Shown here: positions 44,631 to 53,067 of the stretch, piece by piece
Layout of the letters: the number at the start of each line of letters is the position of its first letter
How positions within the stretch are numbered: the stretch's first letter is position 1
Origin: Arthrobacter sp. 31Y
GTDB taxonomy: Bacteria > Actinomycetota > Actinomycetes > Actinomycetales > Micrococcaceae
NCBI RefSeq assembly: GCF_000526335.1
Contig: NZ_JAFW01000001.1
Span: forward strand, 1,116,001 to 1,180,000
Length of the DNA: 64,000 bases
Direction of reading: 5' to 3'
The notes under the pieces: generated by a model
What the model was told of the DNA's origin: nothing
The model's input: the letters and a program-made list of their open reading frames with translations, nothing else
The model's database searches: none
Program-made: the position numbers and the translations under genes

Positions 44631-45542
44631 CTAAAAGACCGACCAGCCAGTACGCGTGGTGAATTCGTCCAGCGCAGCCACGCCGGCCACCGAGTTTCCG
44701 GACCTACCCAAGCCAGGGCTCCACACGCTGATGGAGCACTTGTTGGGAACCACCGCCACGATCCCGCCGCCCACGCCGCTCTTGCCGGGAAGTCCCACCC
44801 TGTAGGCAAATTCGCCCGCGGCGTCATACGTTCCACAGGTAAGCATCACGGCGTTGATCCTCTTGGTCTGCGCTGGAGACAGCAACAGATTTCCTGCGGC
44901 TCCCAGCCCGTTGGACGCGAGGAACCGGGTTGCGAGCGCCAGGTCTTCACAGGTCATGGCCAAGGCACATTGCTTCGCATACGAGTCCAGGACCTCATCC
45001 ACGGGGTTCTCCAAGTTGCCACAGCTCGCCAGGAAGTGGGCCAACGACGCGTTGCGGTGCCCCTTGCCCAATTCGGAGGACGCCACGCGTTGATCCGTGT
45101 CGACGCCGGCGTTGCCGGTCTCTTGGCGCATCAGGTCCCGGACGGCGTGGGCAGCGTTGCCCGTCAAGCTGAGGAGCCTGTCCGTCACCACGATTGCACC
45201 GGCGTTGATGAAGGGGTTCCGGGGAATGCCCTCCTCGCTCTCCAACTGGACCAGCGAGTTGAAGGGGTTTCCCGACGGTTCCCGGAACACGCGCTTCCAG
45301 ATGCGGTCGCCATCGGAAGCCAGCACCAGGGCGAGGGCGAAGACTTTGGAAATGCTTTGAATGGAGAACTCCACGTGAGCGTCCCCGGCCGAGAAGACTT
45401 CGCCGTCCCGCGTGACCACAGAGATCCCGAACTGCTGCGGGTCCACTGCCCCGAGTTGCGGGATGTAGTCGGCCACTTTTCCTTGACCGACGTGCGGTTG
45501 AACTGCTCCCACGATGTCATCGAGGAGGTTCTGAATGTCCAT
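44631..45542 (-). CDS. glsA: Glutaminase A
   Basis: A 303-residue serine-dependent beta-lactamase-fold glutaminase that hydrolyses glutamine to glutamate and ammonia. The SxxK motif is FSIQSISKVF (Ser63, Lys66). Other family segments are EPSGNPFNSLVQLE, NPFINAGAIV and the C-terminal GVGGGIVAVVPNKCSISVWSPGL. Length is typical. It is transcribed with the AlkD-like gene. No regulatory site was seen in the 94 bases before it. Confidence 0.95.
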   Translation of the reverse strand: MDIQNLLDDIVGAVQPHVGQGKVADYIPQLGAVDPQQFGISVVTRDGEVFSAGDAHVEFSIQSISKVFALALVLASDGDRIWKRVFREPSGNPFNSLVQLESEEGIPRNPFINAGAIVVTDRLLSLTGNAAHAVRDLMRQETGNAGVDTDQRVASSELGKGHRNASLAHFLASCGNLENPVDEVLDSYAKQCALAMTCEDLALATRFLASNGLGAAGNLLLSPAQTKRINAVMLTCGTYDAAGEFAYRVGLPGKSGVGGGIVAVVPNKCSISVWSPGLGRSGNSVAGVAALDEFTTRTGWSVF

Positions 45543-45636
45543 AGGGCAACCTTTGCTTTCTGTGTAGTCCCCTCGTCATTGAAGGGACTGACACGTGCTC
45601 CTGTGTTGTTGGCGCAGCAATGCACAGCCAGCAACA

Positions 45637-46689
45637 CTACCGGTCGTACGCCCCGTGGTTTGCGCTCCAGCCAATAGCTGGAGCCACGTGCTTTGCTACG
45701 TTCCCCAGGAGCTTGGCGTTGTACTCCACGCCCAGTTGGTTGGGCACCGTGAGCAGGACGGTGTCCGCTGCTTGGACCGCAGCGTCCTTGGCAAGTTCCT
45801 CTGCTAACTGATCCGGTTCCCCGATGTAGCTCTTACCGAAACGGGACAACGCGCCGTCGAGGACGCCCACCTGGTCCTGGCTGTCTGCCTGGGCGCGGAG
45901 GCCGAAGTAGTGGTTGTCTACCTCGTCCACAATCGGGATCACGCTGCGGCTGACGGAGATCCTCGGCTCAAAGTCGTGCCCGGCTGCAGCCCACGCTTCG
46001 CGGAACATGTGGATCTGTTCGGCCTGCAGCTCATCGAACGGCACGCCCGTGTCCTCGGTGAGGAGTGTGGAGCTCATAAGGTTCATGCCTTGTTCCGCTG
46101 CCCACACGGCGGTTTTCCGGGTGCCCGCTCCCCACCAGATTCTTTGCGGGAGGCCGGGTGACTGAGGCTGGATGGGCAGCAGACCCGTCGCGCCACCCGC
46201 GTAGTGAGGATCTGCCTCGGCCACGCCATGCCCGGCGATGGCTTTCCGGAACAGTGCGGTGTGACGGCGTGCCATGTCGCCGCCGTCCTCGCCGTCTGCA
46301 GGGACGTAGCCGAAGTTTGCGGCACCGTTCCGTGCTGGCTCGGGTGAACCACGGCTCACACCGAGCTGCAGCCTGCCATCACTGATGAGGTCCGTGGCAG
46401 CGGCTTCCTCGGCCATGTAAAGGGGGTTCTCGTAGCGCATGTCGATCACGCCTGTACCCATTTCGATCCGGCTGGTCCTCGCTGCGATCGCGCTCAGTAG
46501 AGGGAAGGGAGAGGCCTGCTGCCGGGCGAAGTGATGGACCCGAAAGTAGGCGCCGTCTATGCCCAGTTCCTCCGCCGCAACAGCAAGTTCAATCCCCTGT
46601 TTCAGGGCCTCGCCGGCCGTGGGAACCAGCGATCCTGGTACGCGGGCCCAGTGGCCGAAGGACAGGAAGCCGATCCGTTTCTTGTGCAT
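45637..46689 (-). CDS. LLM class flavin-dependent oxidoreductase
   Basis: A 350-residue bacterial luciferase-like (alpha/beta barrel, FMN or F420) oxidoreductase. Family segments are GIDGAYFRVHHFARQQASPFPLLSAIAARTSRIEMGTGV and GRLQLGVSRGSPEP. The HHFARQQ form separates it from SsuD-type alkanesulfonate monooxygenases, so I do not call it a desulfonation enzyme despite the sulfonate transporter nearby. Substrate is unknown. ATG 46689 starts the barrel; upstream codons to 46743 are possible but lack a ribosome site. It diverges from the copper-type operon. Confidence 0.85.
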   Translation of the reverse strand: MHKKRIGFLSFGHWARVPGSLVPTAGEALKQGIELAVAAEELGIDGAYFRVHHFARQQASPFPLLSAIAARTSRIEMGTGVIDMRYENPLYMAEEAAATDLISDGRLQLGVSRGSPEPARNGAANFGYVPADGEDGGDMARRHTALFRKAIAGHGVAEADPHYAGGATGLLPIQPQSPGLPQRIWWGAGTRKTAVWAAEQGMNLMSSTLLTEDTGVPFDELQAEQIHMFREAWAAAGHDFEPRISVSRSVIPIVDEVDNHYFGLRAQADSQDQVGVLDGALSRFGKSYIGEPDQLAEELAKDAAVQAADTVLLTVPNQLGVEYNAKLLGNVAKHVAPAIGWSANHGAYDR

Positions 46690-46751
46690 GTTGAGAACAA
46701 CCCCGCGAGAGGTACGGGAATTCCACATTCGCGGTTTCCTCATTGGATTCC

Positions 46752-46768
46752 ATACCCTCCAGGGGTAT
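46752..46768 (+). promoter_or_regulatory. CsoR-type copper operator
   Basis: Inverted repeat ATACCCTCCAGGGGTAT closely matches the ATACCC-N-GGGTAT copper-repressor sites of CsoR-regulated genes (for example copZA of Bacillus). A related half-site TACCCCCAGCGTAT follows, ending in a possible -10 TATAGT at 46794-46799. It lies 50 bases before the start of the DUF6153 gene. Confidence 0.75.
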
Positions 46769-46818
46769 TGTGTAAGTAAATGTACCCCCAGCGTATAGTC
46801 AGCGGAAGGAGGCCCAAA

Positions 46819-47262
46819 GTGAGCAAGTCAGCATTTCCACTGCCCCTTCGTAGGGCTTCCCTGTTTCTGCTGGTGTTGGGCGTCATTGCTGGAATTTTCG
46901 GCATGCACGTAGTGATGGGTTCCCATACCGCCCATTCGGCTCCCGCTACTCAGGCGTCAACGCTGCACAGTGATCATCACGGGCATTCAACAGCCGGATC
47001 CCAGGCCGCCAGCACGCTCCACCACCCGCTGGCCTCCAGCATCGACGCAGAGTCCTGCTCTACGGGTAGCTGCTCATGTGCACAATCAACCGCTGAACAC
47101 TGCATCCCGTCATTGAAGACAGGTTCCCTGATCGCTCCGCTTCCGGGCAGCGGAGTTGGGGGCTTGGCTGATGGTCTGTGGGCCACAGTTGAAGCACCGC
47201 GAACGTGGAACTATGCCCCGCCCAGGCCTTCCCTGAGTCAACTTTCGATCAGTAGAACGTAA
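46819..47262 (+). CDS. DUF6153-like small exported His/Cys protein
   Basis: A 147-residue protein. GTG 46819 is preceded by a strong AAGGAGG; the frame start at 46780 overlaps promoter sequence. A single N-terminal membrane helix (ASLFLLVLGVIAGIFGMHVVM) follows an Arg-rich n-region, placing the rest outside. That part is rich in His (SDHHGHS) and has a CSTGSCSC cluster and another Cys, a composition suited to metal binding. It resembles the actinobacterial DUF6153 family. The upstream CsoR-type box and the DUF305 gene downstream suggest a copper-tolerance role; this is inference. Confidence 0.7.
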   Translation: MSKSAFPLPLRRASLFLLVLGVIAGIFGMHVVMGSHTAHSAPATQASTLHSDHHGHSTAGSQAASTLHHPLASSIDAESCSTGSCSCAQSTAEHCIPSLKTGSLIAPLPGSGVGGLADGLWATVEAPRTWNYAPPRPSLSQLSISRT

Positions 47263-47405
47263 GCATTTTTCCTTGGCGGCCCCAAGTTTTGCCGCCTATG
47301 CAGCGCCTCGCCTCCCTCCACTCGGGCTCTCGAGGCCAACATCATGCTTATCACCAGGATGGCTCGCGCCCCGGGCCGCCCCACTATCGAAAGACCACAA
47401 CCCTG

Positions 47406-48017
47406 ATGAACAAAACCCAGCTCACCCTTAGCGCCGCCGCTTTTGCGGGGCTCCTTGCCGTGGCCGGCTGTGCCTCTCCCGCAAACCCTGGCTCCATGCC
47501 GGGAATGGACCACGGAAACTCCAGCACCAGCGCGCCCACCAACATCACTTCTGCAGAGCACAACGCTGCTGACGTCATGTTCGCCCAGATGATGATTCCC
47601 CATCACGCCCAAGCCGTGGAGATGTCCGACGCCATGCTCGCCAAGGCTGACATCCCCACCGCGGTGACCCAGTTAGCCGTAAAGATCAAAGCAGCTCAGG
47701 CACCTGAAATCGAGAAGATGACGGGCTGGCTCAAGAGTTGGAACATGCCAGTGATGGGGTCCTCCGGGCACAGCGGTCACGGCATGGACGGCATGCTGAC
47801 TGACGCCGATCTCAAGAAACTCAGCGAAGCCAAGGGCACCGAAGCTGCCAAGCTCTTCCTGACCCAGATGATCGCGCATCACGAAGGCGCGGTCACCATG
47901 GCAAAGACTGAGATCACCCAGGGCAGTAACCCCGAAGCCGTCCAACTCAGCAAGGACATCGTCACTTCCCAGGAAGCGGAGATTCAGGAAATGCGGGATC
48001 TCCTGGCCACCCTCTAG
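47406..48017 (+). CDS. DUF305 lipoprotein, probable copper-handling
   Basis: A 203-residue exported lipoprotein with signal peptide and lipobox AVAGC (Cys near 21). It has the two DUF305 repeats, FAQMMIPHHAQAVEM and LTQMIAHHEGAVTM, whose paired His and Met residues are candidate copper ligands. The linkers are Met/His/Gly-rich (SMPGMDHG, SGHSGHGMDGM). It lies 143 bases after the DUF6153 gene and is probably on the same copper-controlled transcript. DUF305 proteins often occur in copper-resistance clusters. Confidence 0.9.
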   Translation: MNKTQLTLSAAAFAGLLAVAGCASPANPGSMPGMDHGNSSTSAPTNITSAEHNAADVMFAQMMIPHHAQAVEMSDAMLAKADIPTAVTQLAVKIKAAQAPEIEKMTGWLKSWNMPVMGSSGHSGHGMDGMLTDADLKKLSEAKGTEAAKLFLTQMIAHHEGAVTMAKTEITQGSNPEAVQLSKDIVTSQEAEIQEMRDLLATL

Positions 48018-48035
48018 CACTCGGGTTCAGAACAG

Positions 48036-48076
48036 CGAACGCACGACGGCGGCAGGTCGCCGTCGTCGTGCGTTCG
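48036..48076 (+). terminator. Hairpin after the DUF305 gene
   Basis: Arms CGAACGCACGACG and CGTCGTGCGTTCG are perfect complements with a 15-base loop, 19 bases after the DUF305 stop. There is no long T run. Confidence 0.6.
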
Positions 48077-48096
48077 TTCAGCTTTCCCCAGCGCAC

Positions 48097-48159
48097 CGCG
48101 CCCGTTTCCGCCAATCGCGCCCATAACCACTGGTGCGAACGGGGCGAAAGGGAGCGAAC
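48097..48159. repeat. Intergenic repeat R, copy 1 (left of the RibD-like gene)
   Basis: About 62 bases containing CGCGCCCGTTTCCGCCAA and TAACCACTGG. The same order of segments recurs at 48832-48893 on the other side of the RibD-like gene in the same orientation, with scattered substitutions. Confidence 0.65.
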
Positions 48160-48221
48160 CAGGCGCCGAAAGGGTGCCTCCGGCGGCAATGGGTGCATGA
48201 GGCAGAGTGCGTGCTCAGCCC

Positions 48222-48779
48222 TCAGTCAATGCGTCGATAGTGCATGGATACCACGCCGTTGCTGAGCGGCTTAGCCGAGACCAGCTCGAGGCGCCGGGTG
48301 GCGGGCAGCCCGCCCTGGTACAGGGTGGGACCGTGGCCAGCGATCATGGGGTGGACGAGGAATTTGTACTCGTCGATCAGATCCAGTCGGTCCAGTTCCG
48401 TGGCTAATTTTCCGCTGCCTACCAGCACACCGTCGGGGGTCCGGTCCTTGAGATCCTGCACCGCCGTGCGCAGATCGCCAACAAGGTGGTGGCTATTGGT
48501 CCAGGGGAAGTCGGTGCGCGTGGAAGATACTACGTACTTGGGCATTGTTTCCAGCGTCAGCGCCCACTCCCGCAACGCGGTCGGTGCGTCCACTTCGCCG
48601 CTTGCCACCAAGGGCCAGTAGCTCTCCATCATTTCGTAGGTGGTACGGCCCCAGAGCATTGCCCCGCTCTGCTCCAAGAGGTGGGTGAAGAGGGCGTGAG
48701 TCTCGTCGTCGGCGATGCCCTCCTGGTGGTCGACGCAACCATCAAGAGTGACGTTGATGCTGAACGTTAGAAGGCCCAT
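48222..48779 (-). CDS. Dihydrofolate reductase-fold (RibD C-terminal-like) protein
   Basis: A 185-residue protein of the RibD_C/dihydrofolate reductase-like family common in actinobacteria. Family segments are MGLLTFSINVTLDGCVDH at the N-terminus, GAMLWGRTTYEMMESYW for cofactor contact, VLVGSGKLATELDRLDLIDEYKFLVHPMIAGHG, and a C-terminal beta strand. Such proteins are presumed NADPH reductases; few have known substrates. It is alone, and is flanked on both sides by a 60-base direct repeat. Confidence 0.88.
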   Translation of the reverse strand: MGLLTFSINVTLDGCVDHQEGIADDETHALFTHLLEQSGAMLWGRTTYEMMESYWPLVASGEVDAPTALREWALTLETMPKYVVSSTRTDFPWTNSHHLVGDLRTAVQDLKDRTPDGVLVGSGKLATELDRLDLIDEYKFLVHPMIAGHGPTLYQGGLPATRRLELVSAKPLSNGVVSMHYRRID

Positions 48780-48831
48780 CCGACGATTCTAGGTGCGCGC
48801 GGAGAGCGGAGAAAGGGGCGCCAGAAGCTGC

Positions 48832-48893
48832 CGCGCCCCTTTCCCGCCAAACGCACCCGTAACCACTGGAGCGGATGGCGCAAAAGGGTGCGA
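48832..48893. repeat. Intergenic repeat R, copy 2 (right of the RibD-like gene)
   Basis: Counterpart of 48097-48159, with CGCGCCCCTTTCCCGCCAA and TAACCACTGG. Its first 12 bases also form the right arm of a small hairpin, GAAAGGGGCG/CGCCCCTTTC, at 48811-48843. Confidence 0.65.
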
Positions 48894-48956
48894 CCCCGAC
48901 GCCGATGGGGTGCACACGGCGCGAACGGGCGCGAACCCGCGAGGAAAGGCCGGCCG

Positions 48957-49019
48957 GAGTTTGTGTACACATAATGCCCCTAAGAAGCGCTCTTAAGGGC
49001 ATTATGTGTACACAAACTC
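48957..49019. repeat. Long intergenic palindrome (family A, copy 3)
   Basis: A 63-base palindrome with 23-base perfect arms starting GAGTTTGTGTACAC and an inner CTAAG/CTTAAG pair around AAGCGC. The core ATGCCCCTAAG...AAGGGCAT is shared with copies at 14857 and 17980. It starts seven bases beyond the ssuC-like stop codon. Confidence 0.85.
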
Positions 49020-49026
49020 CAAAAGA

Positions 49027-49971
49027 TTAGCGGCTGCTGCCCGCCAGCAAACCCCGACGCTGCAGCAAACGCTTCTCGATGGGCCCGAACACCAGGAGCT
49101 CGATTAGGATGCCCACGAACAGGATCAGCAGGATCGCGGACATCACGATTGTCATGTCGGAGAGCAAGCGGCCCTGATCCAGCAACGAGCCCAACCCGAA
49201 ACCGATGGTGCCGCCCACCGCGATGATTTCCGCGGCCATGAGTGAACGCCAGGAGAAGGCCCAGCCCTGCTTCAACCCGCCGATGTAGCCCGGGAGTGCG
49301 GCGGGCAGGACAATCTGGAGTGCCATCTGGAGACGGTTTGCACCAAGGACAGTGCCCACACTGCGGTACTGCGGCGGGATCTGGTCCACACCGGAGATGA
49401 GTCCGTTGATGATGGACGGGATGGCACCCATGAACACCACAAAGTAGACGGTGGCGTCAGTCAGGCCGAACCAGATGATCGCGGCAGGAACCCACGCCAC
49501 GGAAGGGAGCACCTGCAACCCGGAAATGAGCGGCCCGAACGCACGGCGAAGGGGCGCTACCTGGGCCAGGATCAAGCCCACAGGCGTAGCGATAACCACG
49601 GAAATCAGGAAGCCGATCACACCACGCTGCAGCGATGTCCACACTGCTTCCTGGACTTTGCCTTCGCCCCACATGGTGACGAACTGGGTGAGAACGTCCA
49701 ACGGTCCGGGAACGAGGTCACGGCGCTTGAACTCGAGCGAAACATAGAACTGCCACGCGAGGATCAGGACCACCAAGGCGGCAACAGGCAGCAGTACCCG
49801 CTTCCATTCGATGCCGGCTTTCCGTCCGCTGTCCGACTGGAGGTTGTCCAGGCCGGCTTCAAGGTCCCGGAGTTCCGAGGCATTGCCCTTCAGTGACGGG
49901 GAGGTGATGTGCTCTTTGGATTCTGTCACGGGAAGGGTCCGCTCTTCGGTGGTGATGGGGTTACTTGGCAT
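49027..49971 (-). CDS. ssuC: ABC transporter permease, sulfonate/taurine type
   Basis: A 314-residue permease of the SsuC/TauC/NrtB group. A polar N-terminal tail of about 55 residues precedes six helices; the EAA-type loop is SVGTVLGANRLQMALQIVLPAALPGYIGGLK. It would carry an aliphatic sulfonate or similar anion. It overlaps the ATPase gene by 11 bases and is the last gene of binding protein-ATPase-permease. Proximity to mmuM and the cys operon supports a sulfur source as substrate, but nitrate-type anions cannot be excluded by sequence. Confidence 0.88.
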   Translation of the reverse strand: MPSNPITTEERTLPVTESKEHITSPSLKGNASELRDLEAGLDNLQSDSGRKAGIEWKRVLLPVAALVVLILAWQFYVSLEFKRRDLVPGPLDVLTQFVTMWGEGKVQEAVWTSLQRGVIGFLISVVIATPVGLILAQVAPLRRAFGPLISGLQVLPSVAWVPAAIIWFGLTDATVYFVVFMGAIPSIINGLISGVDQIPPQYRSVGTVLGANRLQMALQIVLPAALPGYIGGLKQGWAFSWRSLMAAEIIAVGGTIGFGLGSLLDQGRLLSDMTIVMSAILLILFVGILIELLVFGPIEKRLLQRRGLLAGSSR

Positions 49972-50692
49972 GGCGGCGGATCTCCTCGCGAAGACGGCGT
50001 GTAATAACTCCGGTCAGCTCCCCAGCGCGACCAGCATCGGTACGGTGTTCCTCGGTGACGTCCCATTCGGCCACCACACGGCCCGGGCGCGAGGACAAAA
50101 GGAGCACGCGCTGGCCGAGTCGAACGGCTTCGCGCACATTGTGGGTGACGAACACGATGGTCCGGCCCGTTTCCTTCCAGATCCGCTCAAGTTCGTCGTG
50201 CAGGAGGTCTCGGGTGATCGCATCAAGGGCAGCAAAGGGCTCATCCATCAGCAACAGCTGGCGATCCTGCGCCAAGGAACGGGCCAACGCAACGCGCTGC
50301 CTCATGCCGCCGGACAGTTCGTGGGGACGCTTATCCCCTGCGCCGCCCAAGTGCACCAGGTCCAGCAACTCGCTGGCGCGTTCACGCCGGCTCGCCTTGG
50401 TGCTGGTCTTATCCGCCAGTTGAAGTGCGAGCTCGATGTTGCCGCGCGCGGTCAGCCACGGGAACAGAGATGCGTCCTGGAACATGAAGGCAGCGCCGTC
50501 GCTGGGTACTTCAAGAGCACCCGACGTCGGCGGTTCCAGTCCCGCCATGATGTTCAGCAGGGTGGACTTACCGCAACCGGACGCACCGAGGAGAGCGACG
50601 AACTCGCCTTGCGCGATGGTGGCGTTGACGTCGTCCAGCACCGGGGCGCCGTCGCCGAAGCGTTTGCCCAGGTTCTCGAGTACGACTGGCAT
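49961..50692 (-). CDS. ssuB: ABC transporter ATPase, sulfonate/taurine type
   Basis: A 243-residue ATPase. Walker A is LLGASGCGKSTLL, the Q-loop is FMFQDASLFPW, the signature is ELSGGMRQRVALARSL, Walker B is LLLMDEPFAALDA, and the switch His is in FVTHNVREAV. The close match of the Q-loop and FPWLT segment to SsuB/TauB places it with the anion importers. It partners the permease at 49027 and the binding protein at 50789. Confidence 0.9.
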   Translation of the reverse strand: MPVVLENLGKRFGDGAPVLDDVNATIAQGEFVALLGASGCGKSTLLNIMAGLEPPTSGALEVPSDGAAFMFQDASLFPWLTARGNIELALQLADKTSTKASRRERASELLDLVHLGGAGDKRPHELSGGMRQRVALARSLAQDRQLLLMDEPFAALDAITRDLLHDELERIWKETGRTIVFVTHNVREAVRLGQRVLLLSSRPGRVVAEWDVTEEHRTDAGRAGELTGVITRRLREEIRRHAK

Positions 50693-50788
50693 GGTCCCGT
50701 CCTTCGTGTTGATTGGTAGAGCTGATATGGCTAAAGGCCGGTCCGCTCCCCGAGCAACATGAGGGGAAGCGGACCAGCCTGTTACTGC

Positions 50789-51940
50789 TTAGTCCTGGCC
50801 AAGTCCTGCAGCCGAGGTTTTCTTGCCTTCAACCTCGTTCAAGGTTCGGAGATCGAAGATGCCGTTGATGTCGGCCTGCTTGGTGGTTCCGGCTTTCACA
50901 CCGTCATCCAGGAGCTTGTTGTACGTTCCAGCCAGCGGATCGGTGGTGAACTTGATGTTCTGGAGTGCCCGCTCAATCACGTTCGCGGGAAGCGGCCTAC
51001 CGGCGGTGTCCTTGAGGACAGCGTTGATGGTGGTCGCCTTCTCCTCAGCAGAAGCCGAGTTGAGCCAGTTCACGGATTCCACGTGACCCTTCAGGAGAGC
51101 CTTCACGGTCTCAGGGTGTTCGGCAGCGAACTTCTTGTTCACGATCAGGATGGTGGTGGTGAAGTCACCGTTTTCCCACAGGTCCTTCTCATCAACCAGG
51201 ACCTTCGCTCCGGCTTCGAGCACCAGGCGGGAAGCCCACGGCTCAGGCAACCACGCGCCGTCGAGCTTTCCGTCTTGGAAGAGCTTCAGCGACTGGGCGT
51301 TTTCGGTCGGGTTGATATTGACGTCGCCGCTGCCATCGGTGTTGGTCTTGAAGCCTTGCTCGCCCAGCCAGGCACGGAGGGCCACGTCCTGGGTACCGCC
51401 GAGCTGCGGGGAACTGAGGATCTTGCCCTTGAGGTCAGCTGCGGAGTTGATCTCCGGCTTGACCACCAGCTGCGCACCGCCGGAAGCTGCACCGGCGATG
51501 ATGCTGATGGACTCGCCGTTGCTCTTGACGTAGGAGTTGATGGCCGGGTTCGGGCCGATGTACGTGGCGTCGATGGCGCCGGCGTTCAGGGCTTCGATCG
51601 CGGCGGGGCCGGCGTTGAAGACCTGGGTGCTGAGCTTGGTCTCGCCAAGTTCCTTGGCGATCAGGCCCTTGCTTGTGCCTACCAGCGCCGGGCCGTGGGT
51701 CACGTTGCTGAAGTAGCCGAGCTTGAGCTCAGCTGCAGGCGTCGTGGCCGGCGCCGGTGCAGCTTGGTTGTTCTGCGAAACAGCGGAAGCAACCGCGGCG
51801 CCCGCACCGATCAGCAGCACCAGGCCGACGGCCAGGCCGATTTCCAAGGTGCGGCGGCGCTTGGGCTTTGATGCGGTCTCACCGGCGACGATGCGGGTGG
51901 TACCGGAATCAGGTTTCTGTGACTCGGGAGTGTTCGACAT
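50789..51940 (-). CDS. ssuA: ABC substrate-binding protein, aliphatic sulfonate type
   Basis: A 383-residue binding protein. LGYFSNVTHGPALVGTSKGL and AIEALNAGAIDATYIGPNPAINSYVKS are typical of SsuA/NrtA/TauA-like proteins. The N-terminus is unusual: about 28 polar residues, then KPKRRR and one hydrophobic helix (GLAVGLVLLIGAGAAVASAV), with no lipobox Cys. It may therefore be anchored by an uncleaved helix rather than by lipid. It is first in the operon. No SsuD-type monooxygenase is present in the window. Confidence 0.88.
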   Translation of the reverse strand: MSNTPESQKPDSGTTRIVAGETASKPKRRRTLEIGLAVGLVLLIGAGAAVASAVSQNNQAAPAPATTPAAELKLGYFSNVTHGPALVGTSKGLIAKELGETKLSTQVFNAGPAAIEALNAGAIDATYIGPNPAINSYVKSNGESISIIAGAASGGAQLVVKPEINSAADLKGKILSSPQLGGTQDVALRAWLGEQGFKTNTDGSGDVNINPTENAQSLKLFQDGKLDGAWLPEPWASRLVLEAGAKVLVDEKDLWENGDFTTTILIVNKKFAAEHPETVKALLKGHVESVNWLNSASAEEKATTINAVLKDTAGRPLPANVIERALQNIKFTTDPLAGTYNKLLDDGVKAGTTKQADINGIFDLRTLNEVEGKKTSAAGLGQD

Positions 51941-52095
51941 GAGGGTGGGTCCTTAGAAGATGTGGGATGCGAAGGGGGCGAAGATCAGGCCCCGTGACAT
52001 CGCCCGTTGAGGGCAAGCAAGGACCATTCCGGAGAGGTCATGCCTTCACAGTAGGGACTGTCATATTTCGGCTTCAATCCAGTAGAAATCAAGGT

Positions 52096-53049
52096 TCACG
52101 CAGGTTCACGTGGCGTCATATTCGCTGCCAGGCCTTCTATGTCGCGCGGAGTTGTGCGGCAGCAGCCACCTATGAGATGGGCGCCCCGGTCAAGCCAAAA
52201 AGCTGCGTTGCCCGCCAAAGTTCCGTTACCTTGAACGCCCTCCGCAGGACCCCACGTCTTGGTCACAGCGTCGTAGGTCTCCCCCGAATTCGGGTACGCC
52301 ACCAGCGGTTTGGTCGAGGATCTCTGCAGGGTGCCTAGCGCTTCGGTGACCAGTTCCAGCGGCACACAATTAACGCCGACGGCGGCCACCCGCGGTTCCG
52401 TGCTGAGCAGCGCAGCAACGTCCGCAATCGGCTTTCCGTCACTGATGTGGCCACTGTCCCGCAGCGTGAACGTAAACCAGGATTCGACGTCGAACTCCGC
52501 CACGAGCGCCAACAGCGCCTCTGCTTCGGCGTACGACGGCAGGGTCTCGCACGCCAGGAAATCCACGCCGGCCTCCACCAGCGCGGCTATGCGTGGCCGG
52601 TGGAAGTCCTGGAATTCTGCGGCGGAAAGCGTGTAATCGCCGCGGTATTCAGAGCCATCGGCGAGGTAGGCGCCGTACGGGCCAACGGATCCGGCCACCA
52701 ATAAAGGCCCACTCCCTGAACCTTCCGCCAATGCTTCCCGGCGGGCTTCGTCCGCCAACCGGACGCTCAAAGCCACCAACTCCAACGACTCTTCAACGGA
52801 CAACCCGCGCCTGGCGAAACCCTGCGGCGTCGCCTGGTAGCTGGCCGTGATGGCTACGGAGGCACCGGCGTCGAAATAATCCCGGTGAACCTGCTTGATC
52901 AGATGCGGCTGTTCCAGCAGCACCTTAGCGGACCACAAAGCGTCTTCCAGATCGCAGCCGTGGGCCTCCAGTTCGGTGGCCAAAGCACCGTCCAGGACCA
53001 GGTCATGGCCGGCGTCGAGGAGTGTGCTGAGCGAGGTGTTCTGTGGCAT
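52096..53049 (-). CDS. mmuM: Homocysteine S-methyltransferase
   Basis: A 317-residue zinc enzyme that transfers a methyl group from S-methylmethionine (or S-adenosylmethionine) to homocysteine, giving methionine. Zinc ligands are the Cys in VGVNCVPLE (near 219) and the Cys pair in GGCCRTTP near the C-terminus. LLDGALATELEAHGCDL-type N-terminus and SYQATPQGFARRGLS are family-typical. ATG 53049 has GGAAGG upstream. It follows cysN on the same strand; a long hairpin with a T-rich tail sits directly before its ribosome site. Confidence 0.93.
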   Translation of the reverse strand: MPQNTSLSTLLDAGHDLVLDGALATELEAHGCDLEDALWSAKVLLEQPHLIKQVHRDYFDAGASVAITASYQATPQGFARRGLSVEESLELVALSVRLADEARREALAEGSGSGPLLVAGSVGPYGAYLADGSEYRGDYTLSAAEFQDFHRPRIAALVEAGVDFLACETLPSYAEAEALLALVAEFDVESWFTFTLRDSGHISDGKPIADVAALLSTEPRVAAVGVNCVPLELVTEALGTLQRSSTKPLVAYPNSGETYDAVTKTWGPAEGVQGNGTLAGNAAFWLDRGAHLIGGCCRTTPRDIEGLAANMTPREPA

Positions 53050-53067
53050 GGGTCCTTCCCAAAAAAG

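Noticed and set aside
43782..45677. A 631-codon plus-strand open frame across the AlkD-like and glutaminase genes
   Set aside because: It is antisense to two clear conserved genes and arises from GC-rich codon bias; no family features and no ribosome site.
45637..46689. Possible SsuD alkanesulfonate monooxygenase partner for the sulfonate ABC transporter
   Set aside because: It is LLM-class, but its HHFARQQ region and distance from the transporter point to a different subgroup.
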